From: Plasmodiophora brassicae
Taxonomy: Eukaryota > Endomyxa: Phytomyxea > Phytomyxea > Plasmodiophorida
Direction: 5' to 3'
DNA length: 64,000 nucleotides
Assembly (NCBI GenBank): GCA_036867785.1
Contig: CP145417.1
Location: 930,001 to 994,000, forward strand
Positions 39,390 to 52,470 of this stretch are shown here, in pieces; position 1 is the first letter of the stretch, and the number at the start of each line of letters is the position of its first letter. The notes below the pieces were generated by a model that saw only the letters and a list, made by a program, of their open reading frames with translations, did not search any database and was not told the origin of the DNA. Made by a program: the position numbers and the translations under genes.

Positions 39390-41560
39390 TCATGGCGCAA
39401 GCTTGCTGCTCGACGGCCGTTCGGATAGCAGGAGTGATTCGTCGATGTCGCAGCCAAAGGTCGCATACGGAACGCAGTTCTTCATGACAGTGAGGTTCTT
39501 GGCGTTGGTGATGATGATGATGAAACTATTGACGGTTTGGTTCGCGGGAGGCCCTGCGCGAGCTGGATAAAGGCCTCGACTGTCGGGATGTTGCCGTCGA
39601 GGAACATTTCGAAGTCCTCTCGGAGGATATGCAGGCAGAGATGTTTCGCCCTGGTCCTTACCAAGGATCTGTAGTTGTGGCTTCAGTTCGGTCGCCAGTG
39701 GTTCTGGGAGCAGGTTGTGGTACTTGAAGTTCAGGAATGTTGGGAACGGGGGCTTCGATCGGATGGTGGGTGCTAGTTCAGCGGTGGCTCGTGACGGGTA
39801 CCGCTGGTGCACGTACACGTTGATCTAATTGGCTAGTCGCGCGCGTTGCCGTTTCGACTTGGCTGTGTGTGGGTGAGGTGTACAACAAAGGCCCGTTAAG
39901 GTCGTTGGGGGGTAGCCCGTCGACCACGCTGTGGTATGCGATGTAAGGTCTACCGTGGAAGCTCACAACAACTAGCGAACGTAATCCACATAATGAACGC
40001 CACCATACCAGGAATCCAGGTGAATGTCACGACCTCGACTACAGCCGTCGCCTTTCTGGACCTAACTGTCTACAAGCACGAAAACAAGATCGCATTCCGG
40101 ACGTTTCAGAAGGAGCTCAACGTATATCAATACCTGCCGCGTCAGTCGCAACACAATCCAGCATGCATCCGCGGCTACATCTCAAGGGCGAAGCCATCCG
40201 ATACGCGAGAACGAACACGCAGCTCGCCGACCGCCTCGCCATGATCGCTAAATTCCGACAACGTAACGTCTGCTAGCCGTTCATTCTCCAGTGCGTACCT
40301 GGACAACAACCTGCGTCGAATCGACATCAATAACAGGCATCTACAAGTGCAACGTGAATACATCGTTCAGAACGTACAAACGCTGGTCATCCCGTACAAT
40401 TCGTATCCGATCACGACTGCGTTCCGCGTCAACGAAGCAGAACTGCTTTTCTGTAACTAGGCCAGGGGCGTCTTGCTGTGCTCGTTGCGCTGCCAGTCGT
40501 TGCGCCTTCGGTGCTTCTCGTTCTTCGTGGCGGATCTGCGTCAGTCGGAACTCCAGGCGGAACTAACTATGTCAGCAACATCAACCGCGGCTGCATACCA
40601 ACTGGATATCGCTTCTGAAACGGACAAGCTGAACGCCCGAATCAGCAAAGTTCATCAGCAGCAAATTGAACTTGGTGAATGCTTCCTCAGGAAACTAAAC
40701 GACCTGCTCCAAACAGCAAGGATCGTAATCGCGGAGAACTTCCTTCAACGATTCCGAGAAGCCATCGAGGACGTAATCGTACACTACAGCAAACAGTTCC
40801 GCCTGGAGTTCCGACTGACGCAGATCCGCCACGAAGAACGAAAAGCACAGAAGGCGCAAAGAGCACAGCAAGACGCCCCTGGACTAGTTACAGAAAAGCA
40901 ACTACAAGCTGCTATCGCCAAGAACATGGCCAGCAATCAGCAGGGAAACGGGCAAGGCCGCCGGAATGACCAACCCGGGGGCCGAAGCAACACAACCCGG
41001 GCAAACCAAGACGGACGCAGCGGCGCCCGCAACGAGAACAAGAGCAACAACAACAACAGGAGCGGTGCGAGCAACAACAACAACAACAACGCCAACGCCA
41101 ACAACAACAGACGACAACAGGGGTATGCGATGTAAGGTCTCTCAGTCTTTCTCTTTTCTACGTCTGTGCACGTTCGTCAGCGGTCTGGCGTGGGCGCTGG
41201 ACCGACGTTGACCGCACGCGGATACCGGAAGAGTGCGAGAGTTTATTCTCGTAGACCGAGATAGCTGTTAGGACATCGAGAGCACCACCTGGACCGCCAC
41301 GTTAAGCAACCTGAAGGAACGCTTCAACGACCTCCATGAACGCGGATACGAATTGTACGGGATGACCGGCGTTTGTACGTTCTGCCGAGCAGCTGCTCTG
41401 CGCAACGAACGACCCGCTCGTTGAAGGGAAGGACGTCGAGATGCCCGCCGTTCTGAAGGTAATGAAGGTGTCGGTGAACCGTTTTCTTGTAATCTACGTC
41501 GGGAACCCCACTCGGGAACTTGTAGTACACATTCCATCCGTATTCTTGCATGAGGATCAT
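39390..41560. mobile_element. Retroelement debris (reverse-transcriptase fragments, both strands)
   Basis: A patchwork of partial copies of a reverse-transcriptase retroelement. On the plus strand near 39950-40450 lie VAFLDLTVYKHENKIAF and NVYQYLPRQSQHNPACIRGY, the post-palm region seen in Penelope-like and related elements. On the minus strand at 41270-41560 a second partial copy shows NVQTPVIPYNSYP, related to NVQTLVIPYNSYP on the plus strand at about 40370. Minus-strand fragments at 39390-39830 look related. A 19-bp sequence (ggtatgcgatgtaaggtct) occurs at 39933-39951 and again at 41122-41140, suggesting repeated element junctions. The pieces are broken and incomplete, probably several insertions of moderate age. 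No long terminal repeats were noticed. Family name is tentative. Confidence 0.55.
40569..41135 (+). CDS. Retroelement-associated ORF: coiled coil plus Asn/Arg/Gly-rich basic tail
   Basis: 188 codons from ATG 40569 within the debris. Residues 1-110 are helical (MSATSTAAAYQLDIASETDK, LRKLNDLLQTARIVIAENFL, LEFRLTQIRHEERKAQKAQR). The last 80 residues are Asn/Arg/Gly/Gln-rich, consistent with nucleic-acid binding, ending RRQQGYAM. Position next to reverse-transcriptase fragments and the repeated 19-bp sequence at its stop codon suggest an ORF1/accessory protein of the element rather than a host gene. This is inference. Confidence 0.5.
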   Translation: MSATSTAAAYQLDIASETDKLNARISKVHQQQIELGECFLRKLNDLLQTARIVIAENFLQRFREAIEDVIVHYSKQFRLEFRLTQIRHEERKAQKAQRAQQDAPGLVTEKQLQAAIAKNMASNQQGNGQGRRNDQPGGRSNTTRANQDGRSGARNENKSNNNNRSGASNNNNNNANANNNRRQQGYAM

Positions 41561-42342
41561 ACGTCGTCTACCGCGGTCCGCATATTCTCAGTCCCGTTAG
41601 TTGAGCGGCGGCACCATCCGGCGCCTGGCGTTTCTCGAAGAAGGTGCACTTTCGATCCAGACGGTCGTCCGTCCGTCACGTTTCGGATCAGGAACCAGGG
41701 CCACAACCTGCATGGTTGTCCCCAGCTGTCAGGTCGGCGAAGCATGACCGGTGCATCCGCAGGATGCTTGAGCCCGCAGGCACTTTCAGCGTCACGATTT
41801 ACGCCGTTGATAACATATATAATCAGCAACGAGCGGGTCTGTATCAATGTTCCAGCCGCGTATGAGGCAAGGAGTGGCGTTGGGGTCGATTCGCTTCTGT
41901 AGGTCGTCGATGTCGAAGACCTGCAGCCAGGACAGACTAAAGACAGCGTTTCCCGCATCCGAATTGCGAGTCGGCACGACGAACTCGAGCATAACAATAC
42001 CATTCGAAACCGAGGTAGGACAGGTACCGATCGGGTCTCCGATACCCTGGTCAGCGCAGATGGCCACAAAGCAGACGAAACTGATTTCAGGGGGCCTGGA
42101 CCTGGGGACGATATTGCTCCTAGAAGAGACCTGCGACGTATTCTCACATGCTGCGGTCTTCCGGTCCGGTTGGTACCGCTCCAAAGCGGATGACTATACC
42201 GTTAGTGATATCGGTCGGCAGGGGCAGAGTCGGCTGAGCGCCGTCCGAAATGACTGCGAGTCCCAGATTGTTCTCGATCAAGACTACCTACCGGTTGTGC
42301 CTCGAGACAGGGAGCGAGGCGCCCCGCGCAGATTATATATTG
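41561..42342. other. Unresolved stretch with a minus-strand gene candidate
   Basis: The minus strand at about 42180-41800 is open and protein-like (FVCFVAICADQGIGDPIG, SNGIVMLEFVVPTRNSDAG, LQVFDIDDLQKRIDPNA). It is followed by a plausible 48-nt intron (gttgct...gctgaaag with a cgtgacgc branch). No ATG start, domain or family was found. It could be the remains of a gene disrupted by the neighbouring insertions, or part of an element. The plus strand is also open in part but lacks coding character. Confidence 0.35.
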
Positions 42343-43602
42343 ATGAACTTCCTGCGCGTCCATTACTGGTCGGCGGCCCAGCGCGTGAAGCTCCTGTCGC
42401 TGGCCCGCCTCAACCGGCTGCGCCGCTCCCTGCGCAACTCCACGTCCTGGCAGGACCGGCTGTGCCGCACCCAGAAGTCGTTACTCGACAAGTAGGCGAC
42501 CTGCTCCCGAGATCCGACCCGCCCGCTGCTGACATCGTCGTCAGGCACGTCCAGTCGCCGTACGTCCAGCGGCTGGTTCCCGCCAGCGACGACGGCGCCA
42601 TATTGTTGAACACTGTTGTGGTTAACAATGGCGGCAACGACCAAGGCGAACCGTTGGTGTTGACGCACGGATACGGGTCTGGCCTGGGATTCTGGGCGAC
42701 TGTGCTCGACGCGTTAGCGACGGCCACGTCGAGACCCATCATCGCTGTGGACTGGAACGGCATGGGCGCATCATCCAGGACGCCGTTCACGAAGTACAGG
42801 CACGGTGGTGCTGACGCTAACGAAGCCGCCGCCAACGCCGAGTCGTATTTCATTGAACCGTTCGAGCGGTGGCGTCAGGAGATGGGCATTGAGAAGATGG
42901 CGCTGTGTGGGCACTCCTTGGGAGGGTTCCTATCGGCGGCGTACGCTACCAAGCACCCTGACCGCGTCTCGAATTTGATCATGGTGTCTCCGGCTGGGCT
43001 CCTGTCCCAGCCGGACGGCAGTCGCCTGCCGGCCGATACGTTGACGTTCCAGCAGAAGTTGCTGGCGCTGGGTTGGGCGAACAACATCACGCCACAGAGC
43101 ATTGTTCGCGCAGTGGGACCATGGGGTCATCGCCTCACCGATCGAATGGTCAGGGCGCGGTTCCATGCCATGAAAGAGGATGACCTGGAGGTCTTGTCTG
43201 CGTATTTGTACGGGATTACATCGGCGCCCCCGGTAAGAGCGCGGATTATCGTTATACAGGATGGCATTGTGACATGGTAGTTGTGCTGGCCAGGGTGGGG
43301 AGTTCTCGTTGAATGCGATCCTGGTGCCAGTCATGACCGGTCCCGAACGAGGTGTGTACGCGCGTAATCCGATTGGCGAGAGACTCATTCGGCATCTGCC
43401 CGATTCTATTCCACTGACGATCATGTTCGGCGACGTCGACTGGATGTACAATTGGAAGATCCAGGGCATTCCGCTGGTCCAGACGGGCAGGACTCGTCTT
43501 GTCCGCATTCCCAATTCTGGACACCACATCCACCTTGACAATTCCCCAGAATTCGTGTCACAGGTTCGCTGGGCACTTTCCGACGGCCACCAATGGCGCT
43601 AA
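42343..43602 (+). CDS. ABHD4/ABHD5-type alpha/beta hydrolase
   Basis: Exons 42343-42491, 42545-43232 and 43294-43602 (introns 53 and 61 nt) encode 381 aa. After a helical N-terminus (MNFLRVHYWSAAQRVKLL) come the oxyanion motif PLVLTHGYGSGLGFW, the nucleophile elbow ALCGHSLGGFLSAAYA, AVGPWGHRLTDRMVRARFH, the acid strand ITMFGDVDWMYNW (reading LTIMFGDVDW) and the catalytic His in NSGHHIHLDNSPEFV. The order and PWG block match the ABHD4/ABHD5 (CGI-58) branch. Animal ABHD5 has Asn at the nucleophile and is a lipase co-activator; here Ser is present, so an active N-acyl-phospholipid or lysophospholipid hydrolase, as for ABHD4, is more likely. An AATAAA lies at 43618, just after the stop. Confidence 0.9.
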
Positions 43603-43700
43603 CGGCCCTTGTCGAGCAATAAACGTAGAAAGTACAGAAGATCTATCTGCACGGCGGACGCTCTGTCGTCACCGGTCGCATGCCGATCATACGCACACTT

Positions 43701-43772
43701 GGGGGCGTAGCTTAGTGGTAAAGCGCTTCGTTTGCAACGAAGAGATCCCGGTTTCGATCACCGGCGCCTCCA
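43701..43772 (+). tRNA. tRNA-Ala (anticodon UGC)
   Basis: A 72-nt cloverleaf without intron. The acceptor GGGGGCG pairs with CGCCTCC (one G-U), the D arm is GCTTAGTGGTAAAGC, and the anticodon stem CTTCG/CGAAG encloses loop TTTGCAA (anticodon TGC). The T arm is CCGGTTTCGATCACCGG, with discriminator A. Internal A-box (tagcttagtgg) and B-box (ggtttcgatcacc) promoter elements are present. CCA is not encoded, as in eukaryotic nuclear genes. Confidence 0.97.
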
Positions 43773-43778
43773 TTTTTT
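43773..43778 (+). terminator. RNA polymerase III terminator
   Basis: A run of six T directly after the tRNA discriminator base, the standard Pol III stop signal. Confidence 0.9.
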
Positions 43779-44028
43779 CCATCCACTTGCTGCATTTTGC
43801 GGTGGTCTGCCAAGCTCAAAGCTGGCCAGCCGGGTGCGCCCTCAGTCATCACTCATCAGTGTCATTACATCCGGGGTTCCATGCATTCGTGGCGTTGGGT
43901 TTGCCGGGCGAAGAACGTGCTAACTCGTTACGACGCTCAAATAAGGTTGCAGGTATCATGTCACGGAGGCATGGCTAGCGACCGGGACACGCAGTGCCTG
44001 CGCCTGTGCCGAGCAACCAAATACAAAC

Positions 44029-46223
<2,195 letters not shown>

Positions 46224-46521
46224 CTTAACGTGAACAGCGATACACTTTCCAAACACAATACTTGATTGTCCCCCGCGTTCGGAAATGGGGTGACAAGGCA
46301 GGTATTGCGCCGGGGACAGGCCGTTGCTGCGCAACGCCGCTGGACGCTTTGCGGAACCACCGAAATGCGCCACCAGGCCCATTCCGCCACTCGCGCGCAA
46401 GACCAGACGCGCCAGTCGCTGTTTGCGGAGTGGTCCCTAATTCGTCGAAAGGTAGTAAACCGCAAACGCGGCCGGACGCCACGGGTGACGGGGCTTGCAT
46501 TCCGGCGTGAGCACCGAGGCC

Positions 46522-48703
46522 ATGCTGCGCGCTGGTGTGCTGCTGGCGGCTGGCATGCTGGTTGCGGCCTGCCGATCGGCAGGAGGCGTGCAGACGGCGA
46601 CCTGGACGTTGGCGAGCCGGCGGCATCCGGACCAGGAGTTGTGGATTATCAGGCGTATCGAGTTCTGGAAAGCGTCTGAGGAGCTGGGAGACGAACGAGT
46701 GCTGTGGCGAGCCGCGTACCATTCCGGAAGTGGGCACCGGCTAACCGCGGGTGACAACGATAAGCCTACCCATATCTACCGGCCGAGTAGGCGGGGCGAA
46801 TTCTGGGTCAGGTCGGTAGACTTGGTTTCGAGTTTCTGCTGAAAACCATAGTGAAGGTGGTTAGCGCTGACCGCGATGTGAAGGTTCGAGTTCGACGCGT
46901 CGGCGGATGACGGCCCCGTACCGTTCAATTCGATTCGCATCAGCCAAGTCGCCTGGGGATCTCCTGCGACCCAAGTCGTGCTGTCATTTGCGGTCGGTTG
47001 TATCGTATCACTTCACCTATCAGACTCTGATAACCATTCCAGTACAACCATTGCGAGCATGTGGTGCACGAGAGCTTCAGCCTTCGAGGGAGTGGCCCTA
47101 CCGACATCCCGGTCAAGGTATTGCACTTCGCATTGCTCCACCGGTGTGTTCCTGTGGACGTGGCTGACGCCGATTGCACCATAGATCCATGATCTCTTGG
47201 ACAGTTATGTCGCAAGATGCCAGACCGACGATGGCACGCCGAAGGCAACCTGTCACGCCGTTGTCAGCAGGCGGCGCCTGTTGACGATTTTACTGGGCCG
47301 CGAGACCCACCAGGAGCAAGCCTGCCTCGGGACCACGACGCGATTGCCGAAACGATTCGCCGGCAAGCGTGGAGGATCATGGATGTAGTACTCGAAACCG
47401 AACGCAGCGGCCTGCACGCGCACATTGACCATCAAACACGTGAGATCGCAAGACTGGCTCATTTGTTAGAGGTCGCCCGGACGGAGCGCGCTCATGGCAC
47501 GCATCAATTAGAGGAGCAGATCAGGCTGCTGAACACCCAGTTAAGAGCAGTTACCCTGGAGTGTGAGCTCCTGCGCGTGAACCGCACCCGTAAGGAGCAG
47601 GAAATCGAAACGCTGAAGCGGAAGCTGGCGACTGTCGATGGTGAACGGATCAGCTTACTTCAGAATATCACCCGGAGAGCGCATGAGGTCACGAGTCTGA
47701 ACCGAACGGTGGCGAAATCCGAACGCGAACACGCCCATTTGCTGGAAAGCGCTACTCGTAGAGAGCAGTCGACGATAACGAATCTCGATTGCGACGCGCA
47801 ATCCCCCGACCACCAAAGAGCGAACCATCTCATGAATGCGGCCCCTCCACTGGTGGGCACCAGACAACCGGGCATCACGTCGCGAGCGGCCGAACCCGAA
47901 GGTGGCGCTCGTCAGGTCAGGGAGACCGAATATCTCAAGCTGATTCTAGCGACCGCAAACGCAGAACGTACCCGATTGCAGTTGAGCACCACTCGTCAAG
48001 CTCGAGAAATCACAGCATTGAACCGAACGTTAGCGACACTCGAACGCGAACGCATCCGCCTGCAGGACCAGGCCGCTCATCGAGAACAGACGACCACGAA
48101 CGTGAGTCGCAACCTTCAGGCGCTCGTGTACGAACGGGAACGTCACATGGCGGATGCCGGACGCAATGCCGAGCACCTAACTACGCGAAGTCCCAATCCT
48201 GTCGATGGTCAAGTCGATGACACTGGTCAGGCGGTCGCGTACCAACAGAGAGAGGTTCATGTCCGCATATTTGCTTTGTAACTGCCCTGATCAGTGACCA
48301 TTGACAACCTGTTTGCTCGCAGAGAATGCTCATGAGATCCGAACTGTTCCTCGTTGCCATATGCCACGCGCTCGCTAGCCGAGCCCAGAAACCAGAATGG
48401 ACGAGCATCCACGTGAAGAAGAGGGTCAGCATCCCGCCCAAGATTGTGATGTCCCTTGCCGCTCTGGCCGCAGGTCACCGTCTACGATCCCGTTCGTCAT
48501 CCCCAGCGCCTCCAGTGCCTCTACGGCATACCGGCCAAGCACAATCGGTACAGCAACCACAAGTCTACGTCGTACCTGAGTACCAATGGCCAGTCGTTGC
48601 AATCGCCGTTACCGCCGTCCTCGTCGTGTTGGTGGTCACCTCTGTCCTTGTCCGGGCTTGCTGCTGTCCACGTCGCCCTATGACCGAGGATGTTGTCTCG
48701 TAA
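46522..48703 (+). CDS. Signal peptide - ectodomain - coiled coil - membrane protein, paralogue A
   Basis: Multi-exon gene of an unrecognised family, paralogous to the next gene. Exon 1 from ATG 46522 has a signal peptide (MLRAGVLLAAGMLVAACRSA) and an ectodomain starting TATWTLASRRHPDQELW, with FWKASEELGDERVLWRAAYH. Further exons near 46.88-47.18 kb encode FDASADDGPVPFNSIRI and GSGPTDIPVKVL. A long coiled coil (about 47.3-48.25 kb) follows, with heptads such as IARLAHLLEVARTERAHG and EIETLKRKLATVDGE, and three related segments around RAHEVTSLNRTVA and QAREITALNRTLA. After a 68-nt intron (48255-48322) the last exon has a hydrophobic segment (IVMSLAALAAG), YVVPEYQWPVVAIAV leading into one transmembrane helix, CCC and a short tail. 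Middle exon borders are provisional. Confidence 0.65.
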
Positions 48704-49068
48704 ACGTCTGCCGACAGCGTCAACTACATATCAACGGGTCGCACAGTGTGATCGCCGGCGGGGAACGTCCTACCTGTTGGTCGCGCTGTGCACGCCCGGG
48801 GGTGGCGGAAACGCATTTGTGTATAAAATTCAGTCTATCACCAGGTGGAAACAAATTAAACTCGCCGGGAGACACGCCATTCGGAACGCAGCGTTGGCTG
48901 CTATATTAATACGTGTTGTCCGGCAGGAATGCCGGGCGAATATCGGTCACTCTGTGAACTACGCATTGGAGTTGGGAAGTCCGAGCCGGGATCCGGAATT
49001 GCGCGCCGCAACGTGCCGCTCGGGTGTCCCTGCTATAGGCTGCAGCTGCTGGTTTGCCGGCGGGAACA

Positions 49069-50529
49069 TGGCGCTTCGGTTGGTGGGCTCAGCGCTTGTC
49101 TGCGCCCAGCTGTGGACAATATGTCTGTCAGCGGGACCCGATACGGTGGCCTGGAACCTGATGAGTGTCAAGCACCCGGACGAGGTCTGGCACCTGGAAC
49201 GTGTCGAGTTCCTGAAGCGCGCGCCAGGCGGCAACGAGGAAACGGTGCGCTGGCGGTCGGCGTGCCATACGGGCTGCGACGATTCTACAAGGCGGGCCGC
49301 CGGGCGCATCAACTGGAATGCCAAAGCCGTGAACGTCAACCGCCCACCAGACCGGGTATTCTGTTTAAGGTCGGTGTATTCGTGTACGGTCCGACGGCGC
49401 AGCAGGAGGTTGTTAATGTGTCGGCACCAAGGTACGAATTCGACACGTCAACGGAGGACGGCTTGGTGCCGTTCGACACAATCCGCGTTGAGCAGAAGCA
49501 CGGGGGGTCGCTGGCGGCCAGACATGTCCGAGTATCTTTCGAGGTTGCGTCCTTAACTCTGTCTGGTCTGCTCATTTGTCGCCCGCTCATTCGACCCTCA
49601 GTACAAACAATTGGAACACGCCCTCTACGAGAAGCTGGAGGTGGACAGTGATGGCAGGACGGACATACCGATCAAGGCATCAGATATTGGCCCGGTGCCG
49701 AAACACATGATTGATGTCGATATGAAAATGTAGGCGAAGGACGTGTTAAAGGCGGTGGCGCACCAGCTGGATGCAAACCTCACCGGAGAACTGTACGAAA
49801 CCGCACGACGGAATCGCCAGCAAGCAGAGCAGATCGCGGCGCTCACGAATCAGTTAGCGGCCGTCGAGCGCGACGACGCCGTTCTGCGCGCCAGTATCGC
49901 CCGCCACACTCTGGAACTCGAGAACCTATGCCACAACAACGCAGTGGCACACAGTGCCTGCCAGAGCACGTCGCCAAGCGCGGATGCCCGCTGCCAGCCC
50001 TCGCTGATCGACCGGCTCGATAACGCCACGTCGGCGAACAGGCGCGCCATCCAGCAGTTGCGGCAGACCGTCCAACGACAGGTTCTTCACCATGTCCTGA
50101 CGCATCGCATGCTAACGTAAATTTCGTCTGTAGAAGACCGCTCTGAGTCTGGGAACAGCAGGTGTTCTGGCCGTTGCTGCAGGAGCGCTCAGGGCTCGAA
50201 TCCATCGGAAACCAGCCGCGGACGCCCAGATCACGAAGGTGGTGCCATCCAGGTCGGTTGTCATGACGGGCGTTGCTGCTCTAGCGGCCGGGTTCGGCCT
50301 GCATGCCCTGTATTCCTCCTCCGCACGGCCGCCCGCTCGTCCGAAGTTCACCAGCTTGACACGGCCTCTACCGCGGCAACGCCTCTACGTCCCACCCGAG
50401 TATCGCTGGCCCGTCATCGCCGGAGCGGTCACCATTGCTCTCGTCGTGCTGGCTATGGCCGTCCTCGTCGTGTGCGTCTTGCGCACACGGCACCGCCCGT
50501 CCGAGCCTCGCTTCTTCCGCGTGATGTAG
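49069..50529 (+). CDS. Signal peptide - ectodomain - coiled coil - membrane protein, paralogue B
   Basis: Tandem paralogue of the preceding gene, starting at ATG 49069 with signal peptide MALRLVGSALVCAQLWTICL. Matching blocks are VAWNLMSVKHPDEVWHLERV (compare ATWTLASRRHPDQELWIIRR), YEFDTSTEDGLVPFDTIRV, GRTDIPIKASDI, a shorter coiled coil (ELYETARRNRQQAEQIAAL), and YVPPEYRWPVIAGAVTIALV. The last intron, 50082-50133 (52 nt), joins the coiled coil to KTALSLGTAGVLAVAAGALR; a second hydrophobic stretch, VVMTGVAALAAGFGLHALY, precedes the final transmembrane helix and a 17-residue basic tail. The coiled coil is about one third as long as in paralogue A. AATAAA occurs at about 50547. Upstream borders are provisional. 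Function unknown. Confidence 0.65.
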
Positions 50530-50914
50530 GACGCCCTTGATCGTCCAATAAACAGGCCAAAGCGCAACGCGCCCGCGGCCTCACTTGTCACGTCCGCACG
50601 CCTGCTTTGTCCGTCCTTCTCGTCGTCGTCGTTGCTGTCGTCGTCGGCAACCGGCAGCGGTTGCCATTATTCCCTCACCGGCCAGTCGGCAGGCCGTCGC
50701 TAGGGCGAACGCACCGTTATCAGGCCCGAAATCAGCGCGCCCGACCGAGCTGTGACCCGTCAGCACCGGCTACGTACATAGGTAGGTACATCGGTAGTAC
50801 ATAGGCACAGCGTAATAAGAAGGAACATCGGGCGTGATCATTCTTCGGCATGGTGGCACTGCCGGGGCGAATTTTTGGGCTCGTTCCGCGCGCGCAGCGT
50901 CGGTTCGTCTCGAC

Positions 50915-52055
50915 ATGGCGGCGTCGTTGCTCGTGGGCCTTCTCATTTGCCGCGGCGCCGCGCTGTCCATGGATGTGCACCTGCGCGATCTGGACCATGA
51001 CCTGATCGACGTGGACAGGATCGTCCCGTTCGCGCACCAGGTCGGTGGGCATCGCGTCGGCGACGGTCGGTCCGGGCGGGTGGGGTCGTGTCGCGCCGAG
51101 GATGACCCGCCCCGAGGTTGTAGGCAATGCCGCGTCCCGTGACGTCGCGCTGATCAGGGACGACAACGGACAGCACCGCCTGCTCAAGCCGCTCCAGCCG
51201 GACGAGAGAGGCGTACGCGAAGCGCTCTTCTACCGGACCATATCGCAGGAGTTCGCCCGGTTGGCATGCACTGTGCGTCACCGGCCGACAACGTCTGACG
51301 CCGAGTTCAGGTTCATCCCGAAATACTACGGCTTGTACAGAATGCCTGGAACGGATCATTTTCATGTCTCCCTGCAGAATTGCATTGGCCATATGCGATC
51401 ACCATGCATTGCGGATATCAAGATCGGTAGGAGGGCCGGCCGGGCGTTGCTATCTGTGATTGCTGACGCGGTGCTGCAGGTCGTGTCACGTACGACCACA
51501 CGGCGACACCGGACAAGGTCCTGAAGGAGGTTGCCAACTACCGCTGGCAGAGCGAGATCGGGTTCCGGTTCGTCGGCGTGAAGACGTACCGCCAGGAACT
51601 TGGGAAGTTCGACGTCTACGACAAACCATTTGGCAAGAGCATCCATCCTGGCAACGTTGACACGGCATGGTCCACGCTGTTCTGTAAGGTGTGTCGAATC
51701 GCGGCTCCGGTCAGATTGTTTGACAAGGCCTTCAGGCTGCGGGCACGCGCCACATGTTCAACGGCGTATCATCCGGAACATTCTGTCTCGGTTGGCGGAG
51801 ATCGCCGCGCTCATGCGCGCCCAGAGCCAGTTCAAGATGTACTCCTCGTCGCTTCTCGTGGCGTACGAAGGGCACCCTTGCGACGACGACGTGGACTGCG
51901 ATCCTCCAGCCTCCGTGCACATGATCGATTTCGGGCATGCCTTTCCTATTGAGGATCCCAACGACAGAGACCATAACTACCTGTTCGGTCTGGAGAGGTT
52001 GATCGCGTCGCTGGAAGCATACCATCGGAAAATGGAACCATCGGACGGTACCTGA
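50915..52055 (+). CDS. Inositol polyphosphate kinase (IPK/IPMK-IP6K family)
   Basis: Four exons: 50915-51065, 51124-51426, 51480 to about 51690, and about 51737-52055; introns 1 and 2 are 58 and 53 nt. Family motifs in order are VPFAHQVGGHR near the N-terminus, LLKPLQPDERGVREALFY (the ATP-site lysine), the catalytic PxxxDxKxG as SPCIADIKIG, YRWQSEIGFRFVGVKTY, the YSSSLLVAYEG motif and the IDF metal/ATP motif VHMIDFGHAFPI. The enzyme phosphorylates inositol polyphosphates; IPMK and IP6K cannot be separated here. The first ATG adds MAASLLVGLLICRGAALS, which looks like a signal peptide or anchor; a second ATG at 50969 would give a cytosolic protein. The acceptor of intron 3 is uncertain. Confidence 0.88.
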
Positions 52056-52470
52056 GCTCGCCATGGTCCAATTATCATATAGCAACCGCTGCTTTAATTA
52101 TGCCTTACCGTGCGTGTGTGGGTCACCACGATCGCGACCGATCTATGCCTGAGGGCTGAGGCACAGACCCAACGATGGTACTGTGACAATGCGTGGTCCG
52201 GATGCGATTGGGATTCATCGAAGCCCACCTGAACAGCAAATGTTTGCAGGGCGCGTGACGTACCGGATCTCGTATCGAATCCAACGTCCTGGAAACGTCT
52301 GCTGACTGTTCGGCACGATACGCTGTGTGGAGGGCACAGGTTTCAGACAGGGGCAAAGCGCGCGGTCGCCGGGCAACCGGCCAATCGCGGTACAACGCTG
52401 ACGATGTAGAATCGGTGAGATGACGACGTCTGTATTGCATTGTGTATGTCGCCTGTAGGTCGCGATCTCT

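Noticed and set aside
50581-50804. Short frames with a Val-rich start between paralogue B and the kinase gene
   Set aside because: A 65-codon frame with no family, no partner and low complexity; likely intergenic.
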